DNA of 20,113 nt from JAUVXJ01 sp034430275 (GTDB lineage: Bacteria > Chloroflexota > Anaerolineae > UBA7937 > B3-Chlor), in assembly GCA_034430275.1 (NCBI GenBank), contig DAOUEW010000136.1, forward strand, positions 1 to 20,113, written 5' to 3'. The translations under genes and the position numbers were made by a program. The notes below the pieces were generated by a model, which was not told where the DNA came from, did not search any database, and saw only the letters and a program-made list of their open reading frames with translations. Of this stretch, positions 7,928-15,289 are shown in pieces (position 1 is the stretch's first letter; each line of letters begins with the position of its first letter).

Positions 7928-7964
7928 GTCGCACAGGTGATGTGGCTTGCCGGGAGGTGGAGGC

Positions 7965-9566
7965 GTGAACTGGAAGAGCCTAGGGGCCAAGATCGGGCTG
8001 ATGGCAGCTTTGCTGATCGCGTTGGCGGGCTGTGTCGAGGCGGCGAGCCCCACGCCGACGGCCACCAAGGCGGTCTCCGTGCCCAGCGCTACACCACAGC
8101 GCAGCCCGGAAGCCGCTACCCCGGCGACCACCCCGGTGGAGACGCCATCGCTCACGCCCACGCCAGCGCCACAGCCCTCCTCGACGCCGCTCCCATCTGG
8201 GACGCCTAGCCCAGCGGTGCCGGCCACTGTGCCGGTTGATGGGGTCGTGGTGCGAGAGACGACTCTCTCCATCGCCACCTACATCTACGAGCCGTTTCTC
8301 CGCGCTGAGTTCGACGATGAGCGCGGGGTGCCTTACCTGTGGCTGGATCGAGACGCCTATGGAGAGCCAACACCGGATTCCACGGTTCTCACCCCCTTCC
8401 GCGCGGTGGTCATGGAGAACCGGTATCTACGATTGACCATCCTGCCGGAGCTCGGGGGCCGGCTGTACGAGTGTTTCTTCAAGCCCACGGGACAGAACCT
8501 CTTCTACCGTAACGCGGTCCTGAAGCCCACACGGTGGGGGCCGCTAGCTCGTGAGCAGAACTGGTGGCTCGCTGCGGGCGGGATGGAATGGGCTTTTCCA
8601 GTCTACGAGCACGGCTACGAGTCGGGCATCCCCTGGAGCTACTCCGTGGAGCGATCCGCCAGCGAGACCAAGATCGTAGTCAGGGATACGACTGACGCTC
8701 GACCCCGCATGTCCGTAGAGATCGGCCTGGCCCCCGACACAGCGTACTTCATCATCAGCCCGCACCTCGAGAACCCCACGGATTCTGCTGTCAGCTATCA
8801 GTACTGGACCAGCGCCGTACTCACGCTGGGTGGTCCCACCATGTCAGCGAACACGGAGTTCGTCTATCCTACGGAGGAGATACTGGTTCACAGCACAGGC
8901 CGCGAGAGCGATCTGCCCGGGGAGAGAGCAGTGATCACCTGGCCAGTCTGGGAAGGGAGAGACCTCTCCTGGTACCAGAGTTGGGAGGATTACTTGGGGT
9001 TCTTTCTGCCCGAGCCCAGCGAGGACTTCGTGGGAGCATACAACCACGACACCGGCCTGGGGATCGTTCGCGTCTGCGACAGGCGAGAGGCGCCAGGGGT
9101 CAAGCTGTTCGCCTGGGGTCAGGACTCGCCGTACAGGACGGAATACACCGACGATGGCAGCCAGTACTTCGAGATGTGGGGCGGGCCCAACCGGACCTTC
9201 TGGTCCGAGGACAACAACACCCTCGGGCCCGGCGAGAGCAAGGGCTGGGCCGAGTACTGGTATCCCTTTCAGGGCATAGATGGGCTGAGCTTTGCCAACA
9301 AAGATGTGGCGCTGAGCCTCACGGTCTCGGAGGATACGATCTCGATGGGCCTGGCTTCGACCTCTCTCCTGGAAGGCACGGTCGTCGTCGAGGCAGGGGA
9401 TAGTGAGATCTATCGGAGAGAGGTAGCCGTGGGCCCAGAAAGCCCTCACGTCGATGCTGTATCGCTACCCTCCGACCTGGTCCCAGGGAGCAGTCTCTCC
9501 GTCACCTACGTCAGCCCGCTCGGCGAGGTCCTGGTCAGCCACGTCACCGAACTGTCAGATCAATAG
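7965..9566 (+). CDS. Lipoprotein with DUF5107-like (galactose-mutarotase-fold) domain
   Basis: A 533-residue exported lipoprotein. The signal peptide (N-terminal Lys4 and Lys9, hydrophobic 10-21) ends in LAGC with the lipidated cysteine at residue 23. A Pro/Thr/Ser-rich linker spans about 27-91. From about residue 95 the protein resembles DUF5107, with the segment RLTILPELGGRLYEC at 156-170 and later NWWLAAGGMEWAFP and IISPHLENPT. DUF5107 proteins adopt a carbohydrate-mutarotase-like beta fold, so sugar or glycan binding outside the cell is plausible, but the activity is unknown. GTG 7965 was chosen because GGAGGT lies 6 nt upstream and it places charged residues before the hydrophobic core; a TTG at 7947 is a poorer start. 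The gene converges on the holin-like gene with only 26 bp between. Confidence 0.82.
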   Translation: MNWKSLGAKIGLMAALLIALAGCVEAASPTPTATKAVSVPSATPQRSPEAATPATTPVETPSLTPTPAPQPSSTPLPSGTPSPAVPATVPVDGVVVRETTLSIATYIYEPFLRAEFDDERGVPYLWLDRDAYGEPTPDSTVLTPFRAVVMENRYLRLTILPELGGRLYECFFKPTGQNLFYRNAVLKPTRWGPLAREQNWWLAAGGMEWAFPVYEHGYESGIPWSYSVERSASETKIVVRDTTDARPRMSVEIGLAPDTAYFIISPHLENPTDSAVSYQYWTSAVLTLGGPTMSANTEFVYPTEEILVHSTGRESDLPGERAVITWPVWEGRDLSWYQSWEDYLGFFLPEPSEDFVGAYNHDTGLGIVRVCDRREAPGVKLFAWGQDSPYRTEYTDDGSQYFEMWGGPNRTFWSEDNNTLGPGESKGWAEYWYPFQGIDGLSFANKDVALSLTVSEDTISMGLASTSLLEGTVVVEAGDSEIYRREVAVGPESPHVDAVSLPSDLVPGSSLSVTYVSPLGEVLVSHVTELSDQ

Positions 9567-9592
9567 GTTTGCGCGGGAGTTGACGGGCAGGG

Positions 9593-9973
9593 CTAGTGTT
9601 TCTTCTTCTTGTCGTCGTCCTTGATCACCAGGCTGATGACCAGGCTCACCACACTGATTACCAGAGCGCCCCAGAAGGCTGGCCAGAAACCGCCCTCGAT
9701 GCCGAACCCCAGATCCAGTCTTCCCGCCACCCAGGCAGTGACCCACAACATCACCGCATTGATCACGAAGATGAATAGTCCGAGGGTGACGAGGATCATG
9801 GGACAGGTGAAGAAGGCCACTACTGGCCGCAGGATAGCGTTGATCACGCCGAAGATGAGGGCCACGATGAGGATGGTGAGAGGCTTGTCCGCGTGTATAC
9901 CCGGCACAATCTGCACCGCCACCCACAGTGCTATAGCGTTGATCAGCAAACGTAGCAGGATCCTTCGCACCAT
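9593..9973 (-). CDS. Phage-holin-family-IV / YvlD-like membrane protein
   Basis: A 126-residue protein with four predicted membrane helices: about residues 6-24, 32-50, 58-82 and 94-119. It ends in a charged tail, DDDKKKKH. The pattern, including ALWVAVQIVPGI and FGVINAILRPVV, is that of the small 'holin superfamily IV' membrane proteins such as B. subtilis YvlD. Despite the family name, most chromosomal members are not lysis proteins; several are linked to envelope stress. It is the last gene of a minus-strand operon and follows two SHOCT-like genes, the same pairing as yvlB-yvlD in Bacillus. GGGAGG lies about 9 nt before the ATG. No terminator hairpin is visible in the 26 bp to the convergent lipoprotein gene. 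Confidence 0.85.
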   Translation of the reverse strand: MVRRILLRLLINAIALWVAVQIVPGIHADKPLTILIVALIFGVINAILRPVVAFFTCPMILVTLGLFIFVINAVMLWVTAWVAGRLDLGFGIEGGFWPAFWGALVISVVSLVISLVIKDDDKKKKH

Positions 9974-10039
9974 GACGAAACACCTCCCTACCTCGTCGTT
10001 TGGCCCTCAGTATACGTGCTCGGCTGCGGTGAAGTCAAC

Positions 10040-10402
10040 CTACTCCACGTAGATCTCAACCCTCTCGCCATCTTCTGGGTCTTCCACATCGATGATTTTG
10101 CCTTCAACCCCCTCCTTGATGGCCCTCACGACCTCCTCTATGTCGATATCCATGGGCGCTGCGAATCTGGCGGCTATCTTGGCGCCGACATCCAGGAGTC
10201 TAAAGGGTATGCTGACGTTCACCTTGCGCGTGCCGGTGTTGATGTCGGTCACGCGGACACGGAACCAGCGGGGCGAGCCGCCGGTTCTCTCACTGTGGGA
10301 AGGCTCTTCCAGGGCATCGAGGAGCTTGGCGCCCTCCTCAGGCGTGACTTGACCTTCCTGAATCATCTTGAGGATCTGTAGTCTCTCTTCTTGAGTAGCC
10401 AT
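10040..10402 (-). CDS. SHOCT-like (YvlB/LiaX N-terminal type) domain protein
   Basis: A 120-residue cytoplasmic protein. Residues 1-34 form the helical hairpin ERLQILKMIQEGQVTPEEGA..LLDALEEP typical of the SHOCT-like N-terminal domain of YvlB and LiaX. Residues 44-120 form a second conserved part, with WFRVRVTD, TRKVNVSIPFRLLDVGAKIA and the acidic end EDPEDGERVEIYVE. The beta-helical DUF4097 domain that follows in YvlB is absent. In Firmicutes such proteins act in envelope-stress responses; here the role is inferred only from neighbours, a YvlD-like membrane protein downstream and a shorter paralogue upstream. AGGAGG stands 7 nt before the ATG. An 82-nt gap separates it from the upstream paralogue. 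Confidence 0.8.
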   Translation of the reverse strand: MATQEERLQILKMIQEGQVTPEEGAKLLDALEEPSHSERTGGSPRWFRVRVTDINTGTRKVNVSIPFRLLDVGAKIAARFAAPMDIDIEEVVRAIKEGVEGKIIDVEDPEDGERVEIYVE

Positions 10403-10484
10403 CTCTGTTCCTCCTGAGATCTTAGTCCAGGTTCAGTTTGCCTGCTTCCACCGAAGCGAGCTGCGCTCAGTTGAGCTCTCGCAG

Positions 10485-10742
10485 TCACCATCGCACGTCT
10501 ATGTTGGCCCTCCTGGCCAGCCTCGCGCCCAACTCCAGGGTCTTCACCAGCACATTGGTGCTCGCTGTCGTCTGTCTGGCTGCAACTTCTGCTGCCGTCG
10601 GGGACGGATGAGGGCGACCGTCGCGTTCTCCGGGGCTCGCAGGTTGCTCCAGGGCGTCCAGAAGCTCGGCCGCTTCATCCGTGCTGATCTGCCCGCCTTG
10701 TACCATTCTCAGAATCCGGAGTCTTTCCTTGTCAGCGGCCAT
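10485..10742 (-). CDS. Short SHOCT-like domain protein (paralogue of the next gene)
   Basis: An 85-residue protein whose first 34 residues closely match the SHOCT-like hairpin of the downstream gene (KERLRILRMVQGGQISTDEA followed by LLDALEQP). A short Pro/Ser/Thr-rich spacer follows, then a helical end, VLVKTLELGARLARRANIDVRW, which resembles only part of the second domain of the downstream protein. It looks like a shortened duplicate. AAGGAGG lies 7 nt before the ATG. It begins 12 nt after the GNAT gene ends, so it is probably translated from the same message. Confidence 0.78.
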   Translation of the reverse strand: MAADKERLRILRMVQGGQISTDEAAELLDALEQPASPGERDGRPHPSPTAAEVAARQTTASTNVLVKTLELGARLARRANIDVRW

Positions 10743-10754
10743 GGGTACTCCTCC

Positions 10755-11765
10755 TTACTCGCGGTCAAGCTCCAGAGTGAACAAGTCCAGCGTCTCTTTC
10801 TCTGCAAAGCCGTATCCCTTGAAGACATCAATCGCGTGGTCGTACGAAGGTCGGATCTTCGCCAGCAAAGCGCGCGAATCGCCGCTTCGTAGGATGGACA
10901 GAGCATTCGTGAGTAACACCTCTTCCACCTGCGTCCTATGTTCTGGATGAACCACCAGCGCCAGGGAGTGGGGAAAGCCAAAACCGCCGGTGCGCAGGGC
11001 CGCGAATCCCGCCAATGTACCTTCCCTGCGCGCGACGAGGCGATATAAGAAGCGACCTTTCAGTACGTCGCCTATTCCGCCGAGGAGGCGCTGGGGGAGC
11101 GACAGCCGGTAGTCCTGTTGCCGCACCGGCATGACCTCTCTTGCCTCTGTGGACAATATGCCCTCGGCGAACCGATACAGTTCTCTGTCTTCTCTGGCCG
11201 AGGCGACTTCGAGGCTGTAGGCCCTCGAGTGTACGGGTCTCGCTGTGTGCAGCGGGCGCATGTTCATTCTGGTGGTCGAGTCTACCTGCCGGAAGCCCAG
11301 TTCCTCGTACAACTTTCGCGCAGGGGCGTTGTCCGCTCTGACCTCCAGGCTGATCCGCCGGGCCCCCCGCGCACGAGCCGATTGCACACCTTCCAACAGG
11401 AGAGAACGAGCCACGCCCCTTCTGCGGTGCTCCGGGTGCACGGCGAGATTGCTGATAAACCAGCCCCTCTTTCCATTACCTTGACGATGCACGGTGACGT
11501 TGCCGACGATCTCGCCTTCTTCGAGCCACACGTATCCGCCGAACACATAGGCCAGGTGCGATTCGGTCGCGCCGAGTACCCAGAGTATGGGCCCGAACAA
11601 CCAGGCCAGGGCTCGCATCTCCTGAAGCATCTCCCGGCTCGAGCGGTCTAAGGCGTCCGCGAAGGCGAGCATGACCAGTTCAGCGACTGGCTTGAGATCC
11701 GACATGGGGTTGAACGGACGGATCCCTGGCAGGCTGTCGCTCCTTTCGGCGATTCGCGCAGTCAC
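10755..11765 (-). CDS. Tandem GNAT-family acetyltransferase
   Basis: A 336-residue protein with an N-terminal GNAT domain: acetyl-CoA-binding motif A is NLAVHPEHRRRGVARSLL (about 106-123), and EVRADNAPARKLYEELGF (141-158) is motif B. The second half (about 185-336) repeats the pattern weakly: LVVHPEHRTQVEEVLL is a degenerate motif A without the RxxGxG/A loop, and a KGYGF motif follows near the end. One active and one degenerate domain are therefore likely. The substrate is unknown; in an operon with an MFS exporter, modification of a small amine or antibiotic-like compound is a guess. The start is GTG 11765, with GGAGG 8 nt upstream inside the end of the MFS gene; only 3 nt separate the two genes, which implies coupled translation. 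Confidence 0.82.
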   Translation of the reverse strand: MTARIAERSDSLPGIRPFNPMSDLKPVAELVMLAFADALDRSSREMLQEMRALAWLFGPILWVLGATESHLAYVFGGYVWLEEGEIVGNVTVHRQGNGKRGWFISNLAVHPEHRRRGVARSLLLEGVQSARARGARRISLEVRADNAPARKLYEELGFRQVDSTTRMNMRPLHTARPVHSRAYSLEVASAREDRELYRFAEGILSTEAREVMPVRQQDYRLSLPQRLLGGIGDVLKGRFLYRLVARREGTLAGFAALRTGGFGFPHSLALVVHPEHRTQVEEVLLTNALSILRSGDSRALLAKIRPSYDHAIDVFKGYGFAEKETLDLFTLELDRE

Positions 11766-11768
11766 GTT

Positions 11769-13058
11769 CTATGCCTCCGCCGAGAGTTCCGTGGAGGGAC
11801 ACGCATCGTGCCGTGACATCGCCACGGAACTCTCCTTGGGTTCTTTCATCATGATCAGGGCTGGCAGGAGGGAGATGGCGGTGATGACTCCCGCAGCTAC
11901 GAAAACCGTGCGGATTCCCATGGCCTCAGCCAGGAAAGCGGCGCCGCTCATGGAGATCAGATAGCTCACGGTCCCTGTCGTATCCACCACGCTGCTCACC
12001 CTACCGAGCTTGTCATCGGGGACGGTGATCTGCATCAGGGTACTCAGAGCAGCATTGAGGGGAGCCAGGCTGAGGCCGGCGACGAACATGGCCATCGCGA
12101 TCAGCGCGAACTGGTTCACCATCCCGGCGCCCGCGATGGTGATGCCCAGCAGGGCCACGGACCAGGCGATGATACGTGTAAGCCGGAACCGGGCCGCCAG
12201 GCTGCCTATGAGGGCACTTCCCAGTAACATGCCGATACCCTGGGCGGTCTGCACGATGCCCAGTCCCTCTGAACCAACGCCGAACTCACCCTGGAGATAG
12301 GGAACGAAGAGCACCTCGATGGCCCCTACCCCAAGTAGAGCCACCATCAGGGTGACGATGATGCCCAGGATGGTGTTGTTGTGCACGGTGTACGAGACAC
12401 CCTCCGCAAGCTGATCCCAGATCGTGCGCAGGCTGGTCCTTCCCTCGGCGACATTCCTGCCGTCGGTGCTGATCGTGAGGATCGCGATACCTGATACGAT
12501 ATACGTGAGCGAGTCTACCACGAAAGCCGGTGCTGTGCCCAGCCAGGCGATAGCGAAGCCGGCCATCGCAGGCCCGAAGAGCAGGGCCACGACGCGAATG
12601 GTCTGCGAAAGGGCATTCGCGGAGAGCAGTCTCTCTTCACCCTGAACGATGCGGGGTATCATGGCCGTCTTCGCGGGCGAGAAGAAGACTCCGACGGAGG
12701 AGAGGAGAAAGCCCACGACGTAGAAGACGTAGACCTGTTCCGGCGTTCGGACGGTGATGAAGGCCAGGACCAGCAGTCCACGCAAGAGATCCGAGACCAC
12801 CATCACCCGTTTGCGGTCCACGCGATCCACCACGACACCGGCGAGGAAGCTGAAGATGAGCTGCGGGAGGCTCAGGGAGATGACCATGAAGCCCATGGCT
12901 ACCGTGGAGCCGGTCAGTCGGTTGACGGTGATCAGGAGCGCCAGGTAGGTGAAGCTGTCGCCGATCTGGGAGATGACCTGTCCGAGCCACAGGGCCAGGA
13001 AATCCCTGTTCCTCAACACCTCGGAAAAGGGCGCCCGCTTAGGGTTGGCTGCTTCCAT
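11769..13058 (-). CDS. MFS transporter (EntS/MefA-like, MFS_3 type)
   Basis: A 429-residue membrane protein with about 12 hydrophobic segments arranged as two six-helix halves. Between helices 2 and 3 it carries GVVVDRVDRKRVMV, the major-facilitator motif A (GxxxDRxxRK). The N-terminal segment RNRDFLALWLGQVISQIGDS is typical of the MFS_3 group, which includes enterobactin exporter EntS and macrolide-efflux proteins. Export of a small molecule is likely; the substrate is unknown. It starts 2 nt after the DUF2089 gene ends and is followed after 3 nt by the GNAT gene, so the three are clearly one operon. The presence of a DNA-binding regulator directly upstream suggests substrate-linked or stress-linked control. 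Confidence 0.9.
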   Translation of the reverse strand: MEAANPKRAPFSEVLRNRDFLALWLGQVISQIGDSFTYLALLITVNRLTGSTVAMGFMVISLSLPQLIFSFLAGVVVDRVDRKRVMVVSDLLRGLLVLAFITVRTPEQVYVFYVVGFLLSSVGVFFSPAKTAMIPRIVQGEERLLSANALSQTIRVVALLFGPAMAGFAIAWLGTAPAFVVDSLTYIVSGIAILTISTDGRNVAEGRTSLRTIWDQLAEGVSYTVHNNTILGIIVTLMVALLGVGAIEVLFVPYLQGEFGVGSEGLGIVQTAQGIGMLLGSALIGSLAARFRLTRIIAWSVALLGITIAGAGMVNQFALIAMAMFVAGLSLAPLNAALSTLMQITVPDDKLGRVSSVVDTTGTVSYLISMSGAAFLAEAMGIRTVFVAAGVITAISLLPALIMMKEPKESSVAMSRHDACPSTELSAEA

Positions 13059-13060
13059 GG

Positions 13061-13438
13061 CTATCTCTCCGCCCCCTTGAGCAGGTCCACCGCCTCCTCA
13101 GGTGCGATCTCCCCGGCTTGGACCTGTTCCAGGATACTCTTTCTCCGCTCGGCACTGACGGTGGCCTCAGCGGGGACTTCGTAGCCCAATGCTCGGATGA
13201 CATCGTTGAGGCGGTTGCGCACCGTGGGATACGATAGCCCAAGTTCGTCTTCTACTCTGGTGATCTTGCCTTCGCACTTGATGAAGGTCTCCACGAAGTG
13301 TAGTTGCTCGGGGCTGAGACGGTAGAACTTGCCCAGGTTGAAGTTACCTTCCAGTGCTGTGTCGCAACTACGGCAGTGAAGTCTGGTGACGGTCAGTTCC
13401 TCTCCGCAGACTGGGCACTTTCCAATGACTTGACGCAT
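13061..13438 (-). CDS. DUF2089 zinc-ribbon/HTH regulator with C-terminal SHOCT-like hairpin
   Basis: A 125-residue protein of the DUF2089 family. Cys8, Cys11, Cys22 and Cys25 (CPVC...CRSC) form a zinc ribbon. Residues about 41-85 contain a helix-turn-helix, with EGKITRVEDELGLSYPTVRN as its core, so DNA binding is expected. Residues 95-124 (ERRKSILEQVQAGEIAPEEA, then VDLLKGAE) repeat the SHOCT-like hairpin found alone in the two genes near the operon's end. It probably controls this operon, perhaps through contact with those small proteins; that is inference. GGAGG lies 6 nt before the ATG. A weak TATAGT lies at 13464-13459, with no good -35, so the promoter is uncertain and may be upstream of the small ORF at 13468-13638. 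Confidence 0.85.
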   Translation of the reverse strand: MRQVIGKCPVCGEELTVTRLHCRSCDTALEGNFNLGKFYRLSPEQLHFVETFIKCEGKITRVEDELGLSYPTVRNRLNDVIRALGYEVPAEATVSAERRKSILEQVQAGEIAPEEAVDLLKGAER

Positions 13439-13800
13439 GGGTCGCCTCCTATCCTCGAACTATAGGGTTACCTCGTCGGTGCTATGTGTGTGCCGCCGCA
13501 GGTGAGCAGGCGGTGGTGCCTGGCGCGCTGGTCGGGCGCTGTCCACCGAGTGCTTGGCGCCTCGTTCCTTCTCCTGTGCTTCGGCTGCCTTACCTGTACC
13601 GTTAGCGTGAGCCGGTGTCCGTTGAACGTCAATACCATGATTCCCTCCTCGAATCTACGCTAGTGGGGAATAGCCTCTCACAGACGCTATGGGCTTCGAA
13701 CGCGGATCTTTCTGTCTGCACTGTGGCGATCCTGATGTGCTGCCAGAGCCGTGCGACTGCACTTGCCGTAAGTGTGGTCGTTGGCGCATTCCCATTCCCC
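13439..13800. other. 362-bp gap without a confident gene
   Basis: This gap separates the start of the DUF2089 operon from the end of the methyltransferase operon, both on the minus strand. It must hold the DUF2089 operon promoter, yet I see only weak candidates (TATAGT 13464-13459, TATTCC near 13668). It also holds the two candidate small ORFs described separately. I see no convincing terminator for the methyltransferase operon. Confidence 0.6.
13468..13638 (-). CDS. Small basic hypothetical protein (candidate)
   Basis: An unrecognised 56-codon frame on the minus strand, in the otherwise empty 362-bp gap between the DUF2089 gene and the methyltransferase gene. It begins MVLTFNGHRLTLTVQV and becomes rich in Arg and His (for example PKHRRRNE). 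GGAGG stands 5 nt before the ATG, a better site than many real genes here have, and the frame ends 29 nt before the DUF2089 start, consistent with a leader gene of that operon. There is no known domain. A GGGAAT/ATTCCC inverted repeat could fold over the SD. It may be real or chance; short GC-rich frames are easily open. Confidence 0.35.
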   Translation of the reverse strand: MVLTFNGHRLTLTVQVRQPKHRRRNEAPSTRWTAPDQRARHHRLLTCGGTHIAPTR

Positions 13801-13820
13801 TCACTTGGTTCCGCAGATGA
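13689..13820 (+). CDS. Candidate 43-residue zinc-ribbon microprotein
   Basis: A 43-codon frame opening with ATG 13689 and holding six cysteines in two knuckle-like groups: CLHC at residues 9-12 and CDCTCRKC at 22-29. This is the spacing expected of a small zinc ribbon. The frame overlaps the 3' end of the convergent methyltransferase gene by 20 bp. Against it, no SD is visible (GGGGAA is 19 nt away) and third-position GC is only about 58 percent by my count. An upstream in-frame stop at 13671 rules out a longer version. It could be a gene remnant. Confidence 0.25.
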   Translation: MGFERGSFCLHCGDPDVLPEPCDCTCRKCGRWRIPIPLTWFRR

Positions 13821-14565
13821 TGCCAACGTTCCCCACCATGATGGGATTCCTCAAGAGGCGAGGGACGAGGGCTGCTTCGCGCGTGTCGAAAAAGTCTGCC
13901 CGCTGTACGCCCCAGCCTCTGACCTCTTGGAGCAGTTCGTCGGGTTTGCCATACTTGCCGCGGCCCACCATCTGATCCTGAAAGCAGAATCTGCCGCCCT
14001 TCTTCACCACTCGCAGGGCTTCCTTGACCAGTTGTGTCTTGTCCTTGGCATCTGCTATCGAGTGAAACACGAGGTTGCTGATCGCGGCATCGAAGGACTC
14101 ATCTTCGAAGGGCAGAGAGACCGCGCTGCCGCTCTGGAACGTCACTCGGTCCGCCACGCCCTCGAGCGCCGCGTTCCTCTCACACGTCTTCCGCGAGTAG
14201 TCCCAGGCACTGTTCCAGGGGTCTATTCCCACCACCCGGGCACGCGGGTACTGCTTCGCCAACTCGGTGGTGAGAGGCCCGTTGCCGCATCCTATGTCCA
14301 GCGCCGTTCCTTCCCCGTTCCAGCGTAGATGCTCCACCACCAGCCCCCGAACACGCGCCTCCAGATTTTCCCCTCTGGTCGAGAACTGGTAGCGGGCGTA
14401 GGCGAAGTAGACCAGGCAGCCCAGGAAGAAGAGGGCTCCGACTAGAAAAACGCGCCAGCGCAACGCGAGCGCCAGAAGGGCCACCGCCAGGATACCAGGA
14501 CCGTAGATCAGCTTCCAGGGCACCCAGTTGCCGTAGTCTAGTGCCTCAGATCCTGCTTCATTCAT
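13801..14565 (-). CDS. Membrane-anchored class I SAM-dependent methyltransferase
   Basis: A 254-residue protein with two hydrophobic segments near the N-terminus (about residues 19-36 and 39-56), followed by a cytoplasmic Rossmann-type methyltransferase domain. Motif I is TALDIGCGNGPL (87-98), the acidic end of strand two is VVGIDPW, and the post-motif SLPFEDESFDAAISNLVFHS matches the Methyltransf_11/25 class. The C-terminal part contains FCFQDQM. The membrane anchor suggests a lipid, quinone or membrane-associated substrate, but this is inference. GGGAG lies 7 nt before the ATG. It is the last of three methyltransferase genes in a row; the preceding one ends 31 nt upstream. Confidence 0.85.
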   Translation of the reverse strand: MNEAGSEALDYGNWVPWKLIYGPGILAVALLALALRWRVFLVGALFFLGCLVYFAYARYQFSTRGENLEARVRGLVVEHLRWNGEGTALDIGCGNGPLTTELAKQYPRARVVGIDPWNSAWDYSRKTCERNAALEGVADRVTFQSGSAVSLPFEDESFDAAISNLVFHSIADAKDKTQLVKEALRVVKKGGRFCFQDQMVGRGKYGKPDELLQEVRGWGVQRADFFDTREAALVPRLLRNPIMVGNVGIICGTK

Positions 14566-14596
14566 GTCAACACTCCCTGATGATTCCTAGGGCGAC

Positions 14597-15232
14597 TCAC
14601 GAGGTTGGCGCGGCGACAACGACTATCCAGTTCTTCTCCGGACGGGTGTCTATCTGGGTCGCGCCAAAGCCGGCCCTGGAGAGGAAAGCACGATACTCCT
14701 GTGGGGCGTAGACTTGCATGTTGGCCAGCCTGGCCCAGGTGGCATTACGCTCGTCGAATCTTGGGTCGCGGTATACTTCGTTAGCGATGAGCAAGAGCCC
14801 ATTCCGCTTCAGGATCCGCCTGATCTCTGTGAGACTCTCGATCATCTCTGGCCAGAAGTAGCAACATTCGAAGCAGACGACGAGATCGAAGCTATGGTCC
14901 GAGAAGGGCACGCGAGACACCGAGGCGTGTCTGATGTCTGCACGTCCGGATCGTATCAGCCCTCGGTTGAGGAATCTCGACGTCTGGACCATGTCTCTGG
15001 AGTAGTCGATGCCAATGACTCTTCCGTCTGGTGCTCGTCTTGCCAGTACCTCGATGCTCTTCCCGCCGCCACAGCCCATGTCCAGGATGACTGAGTCTGC
15101 TTGAAGGGAGACATGATCCAGCGCCCAGCGCCAGAGTGCCTGGTGTTCGATGTTCATGCCCACGGCGATGAACTTGCCAAGCCAGCCAGTCGGCCTACCG
15201 AATTGTCTAAACATTGCTTCTCTTAGAGCCAT
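14597..15232 (-). CDS. Class I SAM-dependent methyltransferase
   Basis: A 211-residue soluble methyltransferase. The SAM-binding motif I is VILDMGCGGGKS (48-59), the strand-two acidic residue is in VIGIDYSRDMV, and SRVPFSDHSFDLVVCFECCYFW is the motif II/post-II region. The Phe-Glu-Cys-Cys-Tyr-Phe-Trp stretch is aromatic and Cys-rich, unusual for this region and likely close to the substrate. The substrate is unknown. GGAAGGG lies about 6 nt before the ATG. The gene sits 57 nt after the LCM-type methyltransferase and 31 nt before the membrane-anchored one, with no terminator between, so all three are probably made from one transcript. Confidence 0.87.
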   Translation of the reverse strand: MALREAMFRQFGRPTGWLGKFIAVGMNIEHQALWRWALDHVSLQADSVILDMGCGGGKSIEVLARRAPDGRVIGIDYSRDMVQTSRFLNRGLIRSGRADIRHASVSRVPFSDHSFDLVVCFECCYFWPEMIESLTEIRRILKRNGLLLIANEVYRDPRFDERNATWARLANMQVYAPQEYRAFLSRAGFGATQIDTRPEKNWIVVVAAPTS

Positions 15233-15289
15233 CTCGAACCCTTCCTCTGCTATCCTTCTTGCTGCTGGCCCGTCGCTTCACGACGAAAG

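Noticed and set aside
9593..9973. Holin indicating a prophage lysis cassette
   Set aside because: No endolysin or phage gene is present, and the YvlD-like membrane family is commonly chromosomal and paired with SHOCT-like genes.
13615..14328. A 237-codon plus-strand frame
   Set aside because: It lies mostly opposite the membrane-anchored methyltransferase, whose SAM motif is unmistakable, and carries no domain.
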